In this document: positions 16,258 to 26,033 of the stretch, one piece after another
How the letters are laid out: the number at the start of each line of letters is the position of its first letter
How positions within the stretch are numbered: the stretch's first letter is position 1
Assembly (NCBI RefSeq): GCF_900099965.1
Contig: NZ_FNDJ01000007.1
Span: forward strand, 280,995 to 344,994
DNA: 64,000 bases
Direction: 5' to 3'
DNA from: Nonomuraea jiangxiensis
GTDB taxonomy: Bacteria; Actinomycetota; Actinomycetes; Streptosporangiales; Streptosporangiaceae
Notes under the pieces: generated by a model
What the model saw: only the letters and a program-made list of their open reading frames with translations
What the model was told of the DNA's origin: nothing
Database searches by the model: none
Translations under genes and position numbers: made by a program

Positions 16258-17080
16258 CCTGCTCCGGGCAGCCGGAGCCGTGGTCTGGAGGGGCGAGGAG
16301 ACCAGCCCCGAAGTGGCCGTCATCCACCGACCGAACTACGACGACTGGACATTCCCCAAGGGCAAGCTGAAGGCGGGCGAGCACGTCATCGCCGCCGCGC
16401 TGCGTGAGGTGCACGAGGAGACCGGGCTGACCGTGGTGCTCGGCCGGGCCCTGCCGCCCGTCCACTACATCAGCGCCGGCCGGCTCAAGCGGGTCGACTA
16501 CTGGACCGGCCGGGTCCACGCCGACGACGGGTTCGTCCCCGGTGAGGAGGTGGACGAGCTGCGGTGGCTGCCGGTGGAGGCGGCCAGGCGGCTGCTGACG
16601 TACGAATGGGACGTGGGGTTGCTGCGGGCCCTGCGGGCGGCGCCGCTGGAGACCGTACCGCTCGTCCTCGTACGGCATGGATCGGCCGGATCCAGGAGCG
16701 AGTGGGCGGGCGAGGACGTCACGCGCCCGCTCGACACCGACGGCCGCTCCCAGGCCGCGATCCTGTCCACCGCCCTGCCCGCCTTCCGGCCCGAGCTGCT
16801 GATGAGCTCGCCCAGCGCCCGCTGCCTGCAGACGCTGGAGCCGTACGGCGGCGAGATCCAGGTCGAGCCGCTGCTCAGCGAGGAGGGCCAGGATCCCAAG
16901 AAGACGCCCACCCTGGTCGGGGACATCACCGTGCCGGCGGCCCTGTGCAGCCACCGCAAGGTGCTGCCCGGGCTGATCCGCACGCTGAGCGGCAAGGACG
17001 TGCACCTGCGCAAAGGCGCGTTCGCCCTGCTGCACTGGTCAGGCGATGAGGTCGTCAGCGTCGAGCGCTACCTCACCTGA
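16250..17080 (+). CDS. mutT1: Nudix hydrolase fused to SixA-like phosphatase (MutT1 type)
   Basis: Predicted to sanitise oxidised nucleotides such as 8-oxo-dGTP, or to act on diadenosine polyphosphates. The Nudix box GKLKAGEHVIAAALREVHEE (G-x5-E-x7-REVxEExG type) is at residues ~39-61. From about residue 140 there is a histidine-phosphatase domain with LVLVRHGSAGSRSEW and the second-His region near the end. The two-domain build and the position next to ppk match mycobacterial MutT1 (Rv2985) beside ppk1. ATG 16250 overlaps the end of ppk. It converges on a P450 gene with 13 bases between. Confidence 0.92.
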   Translation: MTDLLRAAGAVVWRGEETSPEVAVIHRPNYDDWTFPKGKLKAGEHVIAAALREVHEETGLTVVLGRALPPVHYISAGRLKRVDYWTGRVHADDGFVPGEEVDELRWLPVEAARRLLTYEWDVGLLRALRAAPLETVPLVLVRHGSAGSRSEWAGEDVTRPLDTDGRSQAAILSTALPAFRPELLMSSPSARCLQTLEPYGGEIQVEPLLSEEGQDPKKTPTLVGDITVPAALCSHRKVLPGLIRTLSGKDVHLRKGAFALLHWSGDEVVSVERYLT

Positions 17081-17093
17081 GGATGCGGCCGCG

Positions 17094-18266
17094 TCACCAG
17101 GTGACGGGCAGGCCGGCGAGTCCCTCGGTGATCCTGCCCACGTTGCGCGGCAGTTCCTCGATCGGCACGGCCGTCCGCAGCGTCGGGAAGCGCTGGAACA
17201 GCCTGCTGAACACGGCCTCCAGCTCCACCCTGGCCAGGCTGGCGCCGACGCAGAAGCGCGGCCCGTACCCGAAGCTCAGGTGGGGGTCCGGCTGCGGACG
17301 GCGGAGGTCGAACGCATCCGGATCGGGATAGATCCGCTCGTCCCGGTTGGCCGCGCTCGGAATGATCACGACGGCCTCGCCCCGGCGGATCGTGCGGTCG
17401 CCGATCTCGATGTCCTCGTGGGCGTAGCGGGGCAGGCCGTGCAGGCTCGGCGAGGCCATCCGCAGGATCTCCTCGACGGCGGCGGGGGCCAGGGCCGGAT
17501 CGGCCTTGAGCAGGTCGAGCTGGCCCGGGTTGGCCAGCAGGAGCAGCACACCGAAGTCGATCCTGTTGACCGTGGTCTCATGCCCGGCGAACAGCAGCGT
17601 GCCCGCGAGCCGCGCGATCGTGCCGTCGTCGTCCAGCTCGTTCGCCAGGTCGGACAGCACGTCCTCGGCCGGCTCGCGCCGTTTGCGCTCGATCAGGCCG
17701 GCCATGTACGCGCCCATCTCCTCGCGCGCCGCCTCGCCCTTCTCCAGGTCCAGCATGTCGCCCATGCGGGCCGACACGCCGCTGAAGTACTGCCTGTCCT
17801 CGAAGGGCACGCCGAGAAGCCGGCAGATGACCAGGACGGGCAGCGGGAACGACAGCTCCGCGTGCAGGTCGGCAGGCGGGGTCAGCTGGGCGAGATGGTC
17901 CAGCCGCTCTTCGACCAGGGACCCGACGTGGGCGCTGAGCGCCTTCATCCGGCGGGCCGAGAAGGACGGCATGAACAGCTTGCGCATCCGGTCGTGCTCG
18001 GCCTTCTCCGTGGCCGCGTCGCCCTGGGGGCCGCCGATCAGCGCCGATCTCGACAGGCGCGCGGCCTTGTCCGGCTCCGGGTGCGAACGCCCCAGCCTGG
18101 GGTCGTTGAACAGCTTGCGCGCGTCCTCATAGCCGCTGACGAGCCAGACCTCGTCGCCCGCAGGCGTACGTACTCGTGCGATGCCCTCCTTGACCCGAAG
18201 CTCCCGGTACGCCGCGGGGACTTCGAGGAGATCGCCGCGTTCGAAGGGTATGACGGGAATGCTCAT
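17094..18266 (-). CDS. Cytochrome P450
   Basis: A soluble class I bacterial P450 of 390 residues. The I-helix oxygen-activation motif AGTLLFAGHETT, the K-helix EEILR (ExxR) and the haem-thiolate loop FGYGPRFCVGA are present. An Arg replaces the usual His two residues before the ligand Cys. The ATG overlaps the stop of the CYTH-CHAD gene as ATGA, so the two are translationally coupled. No ferredoxin or reductase gene is nearby, so redox partners must come from elsewhere. The substrate is unknown; coupling to a polyphosphate-binding protein is unusual. Confidence 0.93.
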   Translation of the reverse strand: MSIPVIPFERGDLLEVPAAYRELRVKEGIARVRTPAGDEVWLVSGYEDARKLFNDPRLGRSHPEPDKAARLSRSALIGGPQGDAATEKAEHDRMRKLFMPSFSARRMKALSAHVGSLVEERLDHLAQLTPPADLHAELSFPLPVLVICRLLGVPFEDRQYFSGVSARMGDMLDLEKGEAAREEMGAYMAGLIERKRREPAEDVLSDLANELDDDGTIARLAGTLLFAGHETTVNRIDFGVLLLLANPGQLDLLKADPALAPAAVEEILRMASPSLHGLPRYAHEDIEIGDRTIRRGEAVVIIPSAANRDERIYPDPDAFDLRRPQPDPHLSFGYGPRFCVGASLARVELEAVFSRLFQRFPTLRTAVPIEELPRNVGRITEGLAGLPVTW

Positions 18267-19741
18267 AGCACCTTCCTCACTGCCTTGACCGTTTCCGCCC
18301 AGACCCTGGGGAAGTCGGCGTGAGCCTGCTCAGCGACGCTGCGCTCGATCCCGATGAGCACCCCGTACGTGAAGGTGTCCTCGCCTGCCTGGCGGGCGCT
18401 TTCCGCCGCCTTGGCCAGGGTTTCCTGCGCGACCACGCCGTCCTGGTACGTCCCCAGCACTTCCTGGATGCCCGCGGAGAGCTTGGCGAGCTTGGCCATG
18501 TTCGGGCCGAGGGTGGGTTCGAGCGCTTCGGCGGTGTAACGAGCGCGTTTGGCCGCCTTGCGCACGTCGTGCATGGCGATCTCGCGACGTTCCGGGTCCC
18601 CGATGGCCTGAGCGGTGTCGTACGTCTTCGTCACCCGGCCCCAGCCGGCCGCCGCGATGGCGCTGAGCTGCTCCTGAGCCGGCTTGGCCGCCCCCTTGCC
18701 CAGGTTCGGGGAGGCGACGAGCTCGTCGAGCGCGTTCAGGAGGGTGTAGTAGCGGTCGCCGCTGAGTGCGTCCTTGATGCGGTCGTACGCCTCCTGCTCG
18801 CGTTTGTGCAGGTCCGAGCCGAGCCGGCGCTGGATGGGGCCGGTGACCAGCTCGGGGGGCAGCCCGTCCAGCAGCCGGGCGAACCTGGCCCTGGTCACCT
18901 CCAGGTCGCGGGCCTCGCCGAGCACCGTGCCGAGCCACCGCAGCTCCTCCTGGACCTGCTCGGTGTCCACCACCACGGTCTTGAACGCCTTGAGCGCGCT
19001 GCGCAGCCGGCGGGCGGCCACCCGCGCCTGGTGCACCGCGTCGTCCTCGGCCCTGCGGACCCGGGGGTCCTGCGCGAGGAGGGCGGCGACCTGGCTCGCG
19101 AGGTAGTTCACGACGACCTCGCCGGCGGTGCCCTCCTTGACGGCGGCCCGGGCGGGCGGGGCGGGCCTGAGGAGTCTGGCCAGCTTGCTGGTGGCCTCCG
19201 ACGGGCTCGCGCCCGCCTTCCTGAGCCGCTTGCCGACCTTGGCCAGCAGCGTCCGCGTGCCGCCTTCGAGCAGCTCGGCCTCGACCTCGCGCCACCGTAC
19301 GACCTCGGGCTCCTCCTTGAGAACCGTGCCCTTGACGCGGTCGTCGGCGATCTCGGCCAGCCTGGTCTCGCCGTCCAGCAGGATGGTGACGGTCCTGCGC
19401 GTGTCGAGTTCGGCGACCGGCTGGAGGTCGGCTCCCCGGGTGTAGGCGCGTACGAGCTCGGCCAGTGCCGAGGGCACGGCCTTGGTGCTGCGGGTGAGCG
19501 GATGGGTGATCTCCTGCCGTGCCCCCTTGGCCTTGGGCAGCTTCAGGTGCCAGCCGGGATCGGCACCACCACGTCTGCGCCGGAGCGTGACGCCGCGGGC
19601 CGCCAACCGCAAATCAGGCGTGTCATAGTAAAGGGCCACTAGTTGGTAGGTCTTTGGGCCCACGACGTCGGCCAGACCGCTCAGGTCGGGAATCGCGTAC
19701 TCGGCGGGAACGTCGAACTTGTCCTCAATCTCGATGCCCAC
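18263..19741 (-). CDS. CYTH-CHAD domain protein (polyphosphate-associated)
   Basis: The N-terminal ~200 residues are a CYTH/triphosphate-tunnel domain beginning EIEDKF (ExExK-like), with VTLRRRRGG and ELDTRRTV strands and alternating basic residues lining a tunnel. The rest is a CHAD domain with conserved histidines and basic patches (VHQARVAARRLRSALKAFK, MHDVRKAAKRARYTAEAL). CHAD domains bind polyphosphate and CYTH domains hydrolyse triphosphates, which fits the neighbouring ppk. The GTG at 19741 is chosen: it gives the usual family N-terminus and follows GAGG; the frame also allows GTG 19780. It is coupled to the P450. Confidence 0.9.
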   Translation of the reverse strand: MGIEIEDKFDVPAEYAIPDLSGLADVVGPKTYQLVALYYDTPDLRLAARGVTLRRRRGGADPGWHLKLPKAKGARQEITHPLTRSTKAVPSALAELVRAYTRGADLQPVAELDTRRTVTILLDGETRLAEIADDRVKGTVLKEEPEVVRWREVEAELLEGGTRTLLAKVGKRLRKAGASPSEATSKLARLLRPAPPARAAVKEGTAGEVVVNYLASQVAALLAQDPRVRRAEDDAVHQARVAARRLRSALKAFKTVVVDTEQVQEELRWLGTVLGEARDLEVTRARFARLLDGLPPELVTGPIQRRLGSDLHKREQEAYDRIKDALSGDRYYTLLNALDELVASPNLGKGAAKPAQEQLSAIAAAGWGRVTKTYDTAQAIGDPERREIAMHDVRKAAKRARYTAEALEPTLGPNMAKLAKLSAGIQEVLGTYQDGVVAQETLAKAAESARQAGEDTFTYGVLIGIERSVAEQAHADFPRVWAETVKAVRKVL

Positions 19742-19754
19742 TGCACCTCGCAAG

Positions 19755-19770
19755 TGTCCGATTTCGGACA
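19755..19770 (-). promoter_or_regulatory. Perfect palindrome before the CYTH-CHAD gene
   Basis: TGTCCGATTTCGGACA has 7-bp perfect arms around a TT centre and lies 14 bases before the chosen GTG start. It is a likely repressor site controlling the CYTH-CHAD/P450 pair; the binder is unknown. If the start were GTG 19780 it would lie inside the coding region. Confidence 0.45.
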
Positions 19771-19793
19771 ATGATGCCACTACCTGGTGATTA

Positions 19794-20141
19794 TCACACT
19801 GATTGCAGGAGCTCTATTCTGTTGCCCACGGGATCGGAAAGATAAATACGCCGGTATCCGGGGAGCAGGTCATCGGGGATGGCGTCGCGGATTTCGGCAG
19901 CGTACGCGTCGAGATCGTCCACCAGAAACGCCGGGTGAGCCTTGCGCGCCGGCCTGAACCCGTCCTCGACGCCGAGGTGGACCTCCACGCCCTCGCCACG
20001 GAACCAGACGCCGCCGCGCCCGGCCAGCCCGGGCGGCTTGGGCACCTCGCGCAGGCCCAGCACGCCCCCGTAGAACTCCCGTAACAGCGGCTCGCTGCCC
20101 GCGGGCGCGGCGAGCTGGACGTGGTGCAGCGCCTTGATCAT
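19794..20141 (-). CDS. VOC (glyoxalase/bleomycin-resistance fold) protein
   Basis: A 115-residue single VOC domain: ALHHVQLAAPAGSEPLLREFYGGVLGL at the start, VEVHLGVEDGF and HPAFLVDDLDAYAAEI in the middle, and YLSDPVGNRIELLQ at the end. A His and a terminal Glu suggest a metal site when dimerised. The start overlaps the stop of the tam-like methyltransferase as ATGA, so both are made from one message. The substrate is not predictable; a small-molecule lyase, isomerase or binding role is possible. Confidence 0.85.
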   Translation of the reverse strand: MIKALHHVQLAAPAGSEPLLREFYGGVLGLREVPKPPGLAGRGGVWFRGEGVEVHLGVEDGFRPARKAHPAFLVDDLDAYAAEIRDAIPDDLLPGYRRIYLSDPVGNRIELLQSV

Positions 20142-20923
20142 GATGTGCCACCTCTCTTCTGCGCGACGACGAAGATCCGCCGGAACGGGAACGGGGTGCC
20201 GTAACTCCTGGCCGGATACGCCTCGGCGAGCAGTCCGGCCAGCTCCTGCTTGAAGCGCCGCTGCCCGTCCGGGTCGAGCCGGTCCAGGATCGGGCGCAGG
20301 GCGGTGCCGGAGACCCAGTCGAGCACCGGGTTCTCGCCCTGGAGCACGTGCACGTAGGTCGTCTCCCACGTGTCCACCTGGCAGCCGCTGCCGGTGAGCA
20401 GGTCGAGGTAGTCGACGGGATCGCCGACCGGGTCGTCCCTGACGACACCGCCGAGCCGGTCTGACCAGGCGCGGGAGGAGCACAGCTCGCGGATGGCCCG
20501 GTGGCTGGGGGCCTGGAAGTTGCCCGGCACCTGGAACGCCAGCCAGCCGCCCGGCGCCAGCTCCTCCACCCAGTGCTCCAGCACGTCGCGGTGCTCGGGC
20601 ACCCACTGCAGGACGGCATTGGAGACGATCACGTCCAGCGGCCGGTCGGGGCGCCACGTCGTCACGTCGGCGACCGTGAACCTGATCTTCGACTCCAGCT
20701 TGCGCGCCTCGGCGATCATGGCGGGCGAGGAGTCGAAGCCCTCCACGGTCGCGTCGGGCCAGCGAGCGGCCAGGTGCGTCGTGAGCTCGCCGCTGCCACA
20801 ACCCGCGTCCACCACGCAGTCCGGGTCGACCGCCCCTACCCTTGAGGTCAGATCGACGAACGGCCGCGCCCTCTCGTCCGAGTACACGGCATACGTCATA
20901 GGGTCCCAAATATCTCTTGACAT
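20138..20923 (-). CDS. tam: Trans-aconitate 2-methyltransferase-like SAM methyltransferase
   Basis: Likely methyl-esterifies trans-aconitate, a spontaneous product of cis-aconitate that inhibits aconitase. Class I methyltransferase motif I VDAGCGSGELT lies near residue 40, followed by VEGFDSSPAMI, VIVSNAVLQWVPEH and GGWLAFQVPGNF, all characteristic of Tam. The WDPMTYAVYSDERARPFVDL N-terminus also matches. ATG 20923 sits within the first palindrome; ATG 20899 is an alternative. It is divergent from a MarR gene, with the operators between. Confidence 0.85.
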   Translation of the reverse strand: MSRDIWDPMTYAVYSDERARPFVDLTSRVGAVDPDCVVDAGCGSGELTTHLAARWPDATVEGFDSSPAMIAEARKLESKIRFTVADVTTWRPDRPLDVIVSNAVLQWVPEHRDVLEHWVEELAPGGWLAFQVPGNFQAPSHRAIRELCSSRAWSDRLGGVVRDDPVGDPVDYLDLLTGSGCQVDTWETTYVHVLQGENPVLDWVSGTALRPILDRLDPDGQRRFKQELAGLLAEAYPARSYGTPFPFRRIFVVAQKRGGTS

Positions 20924-20956
20924 AGAGATAATTGATATCGAGAGAGATATCTCGAT
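20912..20956. promoter_or_regulatory. Two palindromic operators in the tam/marR divergent promoter
   Basis: The AT-rich gap holds ATCTCT-6-AGAGAT at 20912-20929 and ATCGAGA-6-TCTCGAT at 20937-20956, both perfect. A longer pair TCTTGACAT/ATGTCAAGA encloses them. On the minus strand a TTGACA lies 18 bases from TATCAA, a plausible tam promoter, so the second palindrome fills the spacer. MarR dimers bind sites of this size and probably repress both genes. Confidence 0.6.
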
Positions 20957-20980
20957 GTCAAGACAGTACACTCTTGTGTC

Positions 20981-21487
20981 ATGACGGAGGATGCTAGAGA
21001 CGAGGTCGACCTCCTCGTCGCGGCTTGGCGAGCGGAACGTCCCGACCTCGATGTCGAGCCGCTCCAGGTGCTCTCCAGGGTGTCCCGGCTGGCCCGGCAT
21101 CTCGACCGCGCCAGACGGGCGGCGTTCGCCGAGCACGACCTGGAGCCGTGGGAGTTCGACGTGCTCACGGCGCTGCGACGGGCCGGCCGGCCTTACGAGC
21201 TGAGCCCGGGAGCGCTGCTGCGGGCCACGCTGGTCACGTCCGGGACCATGACCAACCGCATCGACCGCCTCGCCCAGGCCGGGCTGGTGCGGCGGCGGCC
21301 CGACCCCGAGGACCGGCGGGGGGTCCTGGTGTCGCTGACGGAGACCGGGGTGGCGCGGGTGGACGCCGCCTTCGCCGATTTGCTGCGCCGGGAGCGCGAC
21401 CTGCTGGCGGGCCTTGGGCCCGAAGGGCAGCGATCCCTGTCCTCTCTCTTGCGTACGTTGCTGGCGCCGTTCGACTCGCCGCTGTGA
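20981..21487 (+). CDS. MarR-family transcriptional regulator
   Basis: A 168-residue winged-helix regulator: LEPWEFDVLTALRRAGRPYELSPGALLRATLVTSGTMTNRI is the recognition region, and DRLAQAGLVRRRPDPEDRRGVLVSLTETG is the wing with the DxR signature. It is divergent from tam and the VOC gene, with two palindromes in the 57-base gap. That suggests local control by a small-molecule ligand plus autoregulation. No good ribosome-binding site is visible, so the message may have a very short leader. Confidence 0.9.
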   Translation: MTEDARDEVDLLVAAWRAERPDLDVEPLQVLSRVSRLARHLDRARRAAFAEHDLEPWEFDVLTALRRAGRPYELSPGALLRATLVTSGTMTNRIDRLAQAGLVRRRPDPEDRRGVLVSLTETGVARVDAAFADLLRRERDLLAGLGPEGQRSLSSLLRTLLAPFDSPL

Positions 21488-21620
21488 GCGAGCTCGGCCG
21501 CCCTTGGCCGGCCGTCCAGCCGTCCTCCGCCGCACCGCCATCCACGAATCCGGGGACAGGCCGGACGAGCGCCTGGACCATGAGCTTTGAACCCTATGAG
21601 TCCCGGACCGCCATGGTCGG

Positions 21621-23555
<1,935 letters not shown>

Positions 23556-23739
23556 GGCCACCCCAGCGTATCGGCTCCACCCACCTGCCGCCCTCCACAA
23601 ACCCACCCACCAACAACCCAAAACCGACCCCCCACAACTCCCAGCCACGACCCTCCAACCATGCCAATCCTCCGGGGCACCAAAACGCGGACGACGCTCA
23701 GCGCCTTAAGACGCCAGAGCACAGGCGGCGCTCACCGCT

Positions 23740-23930
23740 CAGGACGGCCAGGGACGGCCGGCCAGAGATGGCCAGGGAGGCCAGGGCCAGAGACGGCCAG
23801 CGACGGCCAGCGACGGCCAGGCACGGCCAGGCAGGGTGAGGGACAGCCAGGCAGGAGGCAGGGTCAGGGACGGCCAGGGACGGCCAGGCAGGGCCGGGGA
23901 CGGCCGGCGATGGCCGGGACGGCCCCGGAG
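23740..23930. repeat. Degenerate tandem repeat of GACGGCCAG
   Basis: Short units related to GGGACGGCCAG recur roughly every 10-20 bases for about 190 bases, with exact or near-exact copies at several points. The ORFs reading through it are low-complexity Arg/Gly/Pro and are not taken as genes. Confidence 0.7.
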
Positions 23931-24103
23931 GCGGTCACCGCCACCAACCACGACAGCGGGCCCTCCACCACCCCAACCAGCAAGCACGAGAGCGGCACGA
24001 CCTGCCAATGCACGATCACGAGGTCACGATCATGGCGGCAGGACCACCAGAGCCCTGGCATACCTGAGTCCCTCGCGCGACAGCGGCCTGCCCAACAACC
24101 CGG

Positions 24104-24144
24104 TTATCCACAACCCCACCCTGACCGGCGCCGTCTCATCCACA
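24104..24144 (+). promoter_or_regulatory. Two DnaA-box-like sites
   Basis: TTATCCACA at 24104-24112 is a perfect classical DnaA box, and TCATCCACA at 24136-24144 differs by one base, in the same orientation 32 bases apart. They lie about 100 bases before the NlpC/P60 start. They may titrate DnaA or regulate the gene, or be chance. Confidence 0.35.
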
Positions 24145-24234
24145 GAACCTCGTTCGGCCGGACGCCGCCCCCGACCACCCAACGATCCTGGCCTCCCCGA
24201 CCCCTACGGCAACCACAAGGCGCAGGAGGCGACC

Positions 24235-24801
24235 ATGATCCACCGTTTCACCCTGCTATGGCAGCGCACCGTCAACGGAGGACTATTCGTAGGGCTCTTC
24301 ACCGCACTGGCAGCGGCGTTCCCCACCTCTGCCGAAGCCGTCCCTCTCACAACCGAAACCCTGAAGCGCATGGCCAAGGGCGAGCGCCTCACGAAGGGTC
24401 ACATCGCCGCCGCTGCCGCCCTCGGCCAACTGGGCGTCTCCTTCTCCTGGGGCGGCGGCTCCACCAAGGGCCCGACCATCGGCATCGGCAGAGGCGCCCG
24501 CACCAGAGGCTTCGACTGCAGCGGCCTGACCCTCTATGCCTGGTCCAGAGCAGGCATACGGCTGAGCCATTACACAGGCGCCCAGTTCCGCCAGGGCCGC
24601 AGAATCCCGCTGACCGCCCGCCGGATAGGCGACCTGCTCTTCTTCGGCGGCGGCACAGGCGACCCCACCCACGTGGCCCTGTATCTCGGAGGAAAACTCA
24701 TGATCCACGCCCCCAAGACCGGCGACGTGGTGAAGAAGACCAACTTCCTGAACTCGGCTTACTATCGCGCCAACTTCCGCGGCGCCGTACGCCCTGGCTG
24801 A
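24235..24801 (+). CDS. Secreted NlpC/P60 cysteine peptidase
   Basis: Probably cleaves peptidoglycan stem peptides outside the membrane. Residues ~1-35 look like a signal peptide (RFTLLWQRTVNGGLFVGLFT, then an Ala-rich region ending SAEA). The NlpC/P60 domain has catalytic Cys in TRGFDCSGLTLYAWSRAG, the catalytic His in DPTHVALYLGG, and a third polar residue at MIHAPKTGD. The 188-residue length leaves only a short N-terminal extension (LKRMAKGERLTKGHIAAAAA) that carries no known anchoring domain. The ATG follows AGGAGGCGACC. Confidence 0.92.
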   Translation: MIHRFTLLWQRTVNGGLFVGLFTALAAAFPTSAEAVPLTTETLKRMAKGERLTKGHIAAAAALGQLGVSFSWGGGSTKGPTIGIGRGARTRGFDCSGLTLYAWSRAGIRLSHYTGAQFRQGRRIPLTARRIGDLLFFGGGTGDPTHVALYLGGKLMIHAPKTGDVVKKTNFLNSAYYRANFRGAVRPG

Positions 24802-25067
24802 TCATGCACACTTCCGCACCACCCACCACCCAGGAAGTGGCGCGAGCGTGAAAGTGGGCGCTACGGGCATACAGCGTGGAGATACCGATTCTTGATCACT
24901 CTTTGTTATCGATCGAGATGCGGGCAAATGACCATCAACCTGACTCTGTGTGTTGCCGGGCAGGCCATCCCCGGGGTCATATTTCAAGAACCGCATGTCA
25001 GGGCCGCGCACCCCGATAACATCGAGTGTCCTTGACCCCGGCAAGTGATGAGAGTGGCAGAAGATCG

Positions 25068-25970
25068 ATGAGTTCGGTGACCGTACGTGTGCCTGCGAAG
25101 GTCAACGTGCAGCTTTCTGTCGGCCCGCTCCGGGAAGATGGCTACCACGACCTGGTCAATGTCTTCCACGCAGTGTCGATCTTCGATGAGGTGGTGGCGA
25201 AGGAGTCCGAGTCGATCACCGTGTCGGTGAGCGGGAAGTGGTCCGACCAGGTGCCGGTCGACGACACCAACCTGGCGATCCGGGCCGCCCGCGCGCTCGC
25301 CAAGCACGCGGGGCGCACCTATGGCGCCGACCTGGTCATCCAGAAGGACATCCCCGTGGCGGGCGGGATGGCGGGTGGCAGCGCGGACGCCGCCGGTGCG
25401 CTGGTGGCGTGCAACGAGTTGTGGGGGTTGGGACTGCCGTTCGAAGATCTCATGGAGATCGCGGGAGATCTGGGCAGCGATGTCCCGTTCTCGCTGCTCG
25501 GCGGCACAGCGGTCGGCACCGGCCGAGGTGAGCGGTTGAGTGAGCTGCCCACCGGCGGCACCTTCCACTGGGTGTTCGCGCCGGCGAACGGCGGCCTGTC
25601 CACGGCCAGCGTGTACGCCGAGTGCGACCGGCTAAGAGACGCCTCGGGCGCCCAGGTCCCCTGGCCGCAACTGGACGACACGCTGATGGAGGCACTGGGC
25701 ACCGGTGACGCCTACTCCCTGGGCGCCCACCTCAGCAACGACCTCCAGGCCGCCGCCCTCAACCTCCGCCCCGAACTCGCGCCGACCCTGGACGCGGGCC
25801 GCCAGCACGGAGCCCTGGGCGCGATCGTCTCCGGTTCCGGCCCTACCTGCGCCTTCCTCGCGATCGACGCCACCCACGCCCGCGACCTGGCTCTCAGTCT
25901 GACCACCACGGGCGCCGCCCACACCGCCGTCGCCGCCCATGGCCCCGTCCACGGCGCCACCCTCGTCTAG
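25068..25970 (+). CDS. ispE: 4-diphosphocytidyl-2-C-methyl-D-erythritol kinase
   Basis: Phosphorylates CDP-methylerythritol in the non-mevalonate isoprenoid pathway that feeds carrier lipids. GHMP-kinase motifs are visible: VRVPAKVNVQLSVGPLREDGYH at the N terminus, the ATP-binding loop PVAGGMAGGSADAAGAL near residue 100, and SGSGPTCAFL in the third motif. The ATG at 25068 gives 300 residues and the usual N-terminus. In mycobacteria ispE follows ksgA on the same strand; here the two face each other, so part of this block has been inverted. Confidence 0.95.
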   Translation: MSSVTVRVPAKVNVQLSVGPLREDGYHDLVNVFHAVSIFDEVVAKESESITVSVSGKWSDQVPVDDTNLAIRAARALAKHAGRTYGADLVIQKDIPVAGGMAGGSADAAGALVACNELWGLGLPFEDLMEIAGDLGSDVPFSLLGGTAVGTGRGERLSELPTGGTFHWVFAPANGGLSTASVYAECDRLRDASGAQVPWPQLDDTLMEALGTGDAYSLGAHLSNDLQAAALNLRPELAPTLDAGRQHGALGAIVSGSGPTCAFLAIDATHARDLALSLTTTGAAHTAVAAHGPVHGATLV

Positions 25971-26033
25971 GAGCTGATTCTCAGTCCCGCTTGAGCTGCC
26001 ACCGGCCTCACCAGGCCCGTGGAGCCAGCGCGA

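Larger units (their letters stand above)
23556..24234. other. Repeat-rich spacer between ABC-F and NlpC genes
   Basis: About 680 bases without a credible gene. It starts with a nearly G-free C/A-rich strand (to ~23680), then a tandem-like GACGGCCAG region (23740-23930), and ends with two DnaA-box-like sites just upstream of the NlpC gene. I looked for a ydaO-type riboswitch and did not see one. Confidence 0.5.

Noticed and set aside
24000..24234. ydaO/c-di-AMP riboswitch upstream of the NlpC/P60 gene
   Set aside because: Such riboswitches precede many actinobacterial wall-hydrolase genes, but I could not find the conserved core segments here.
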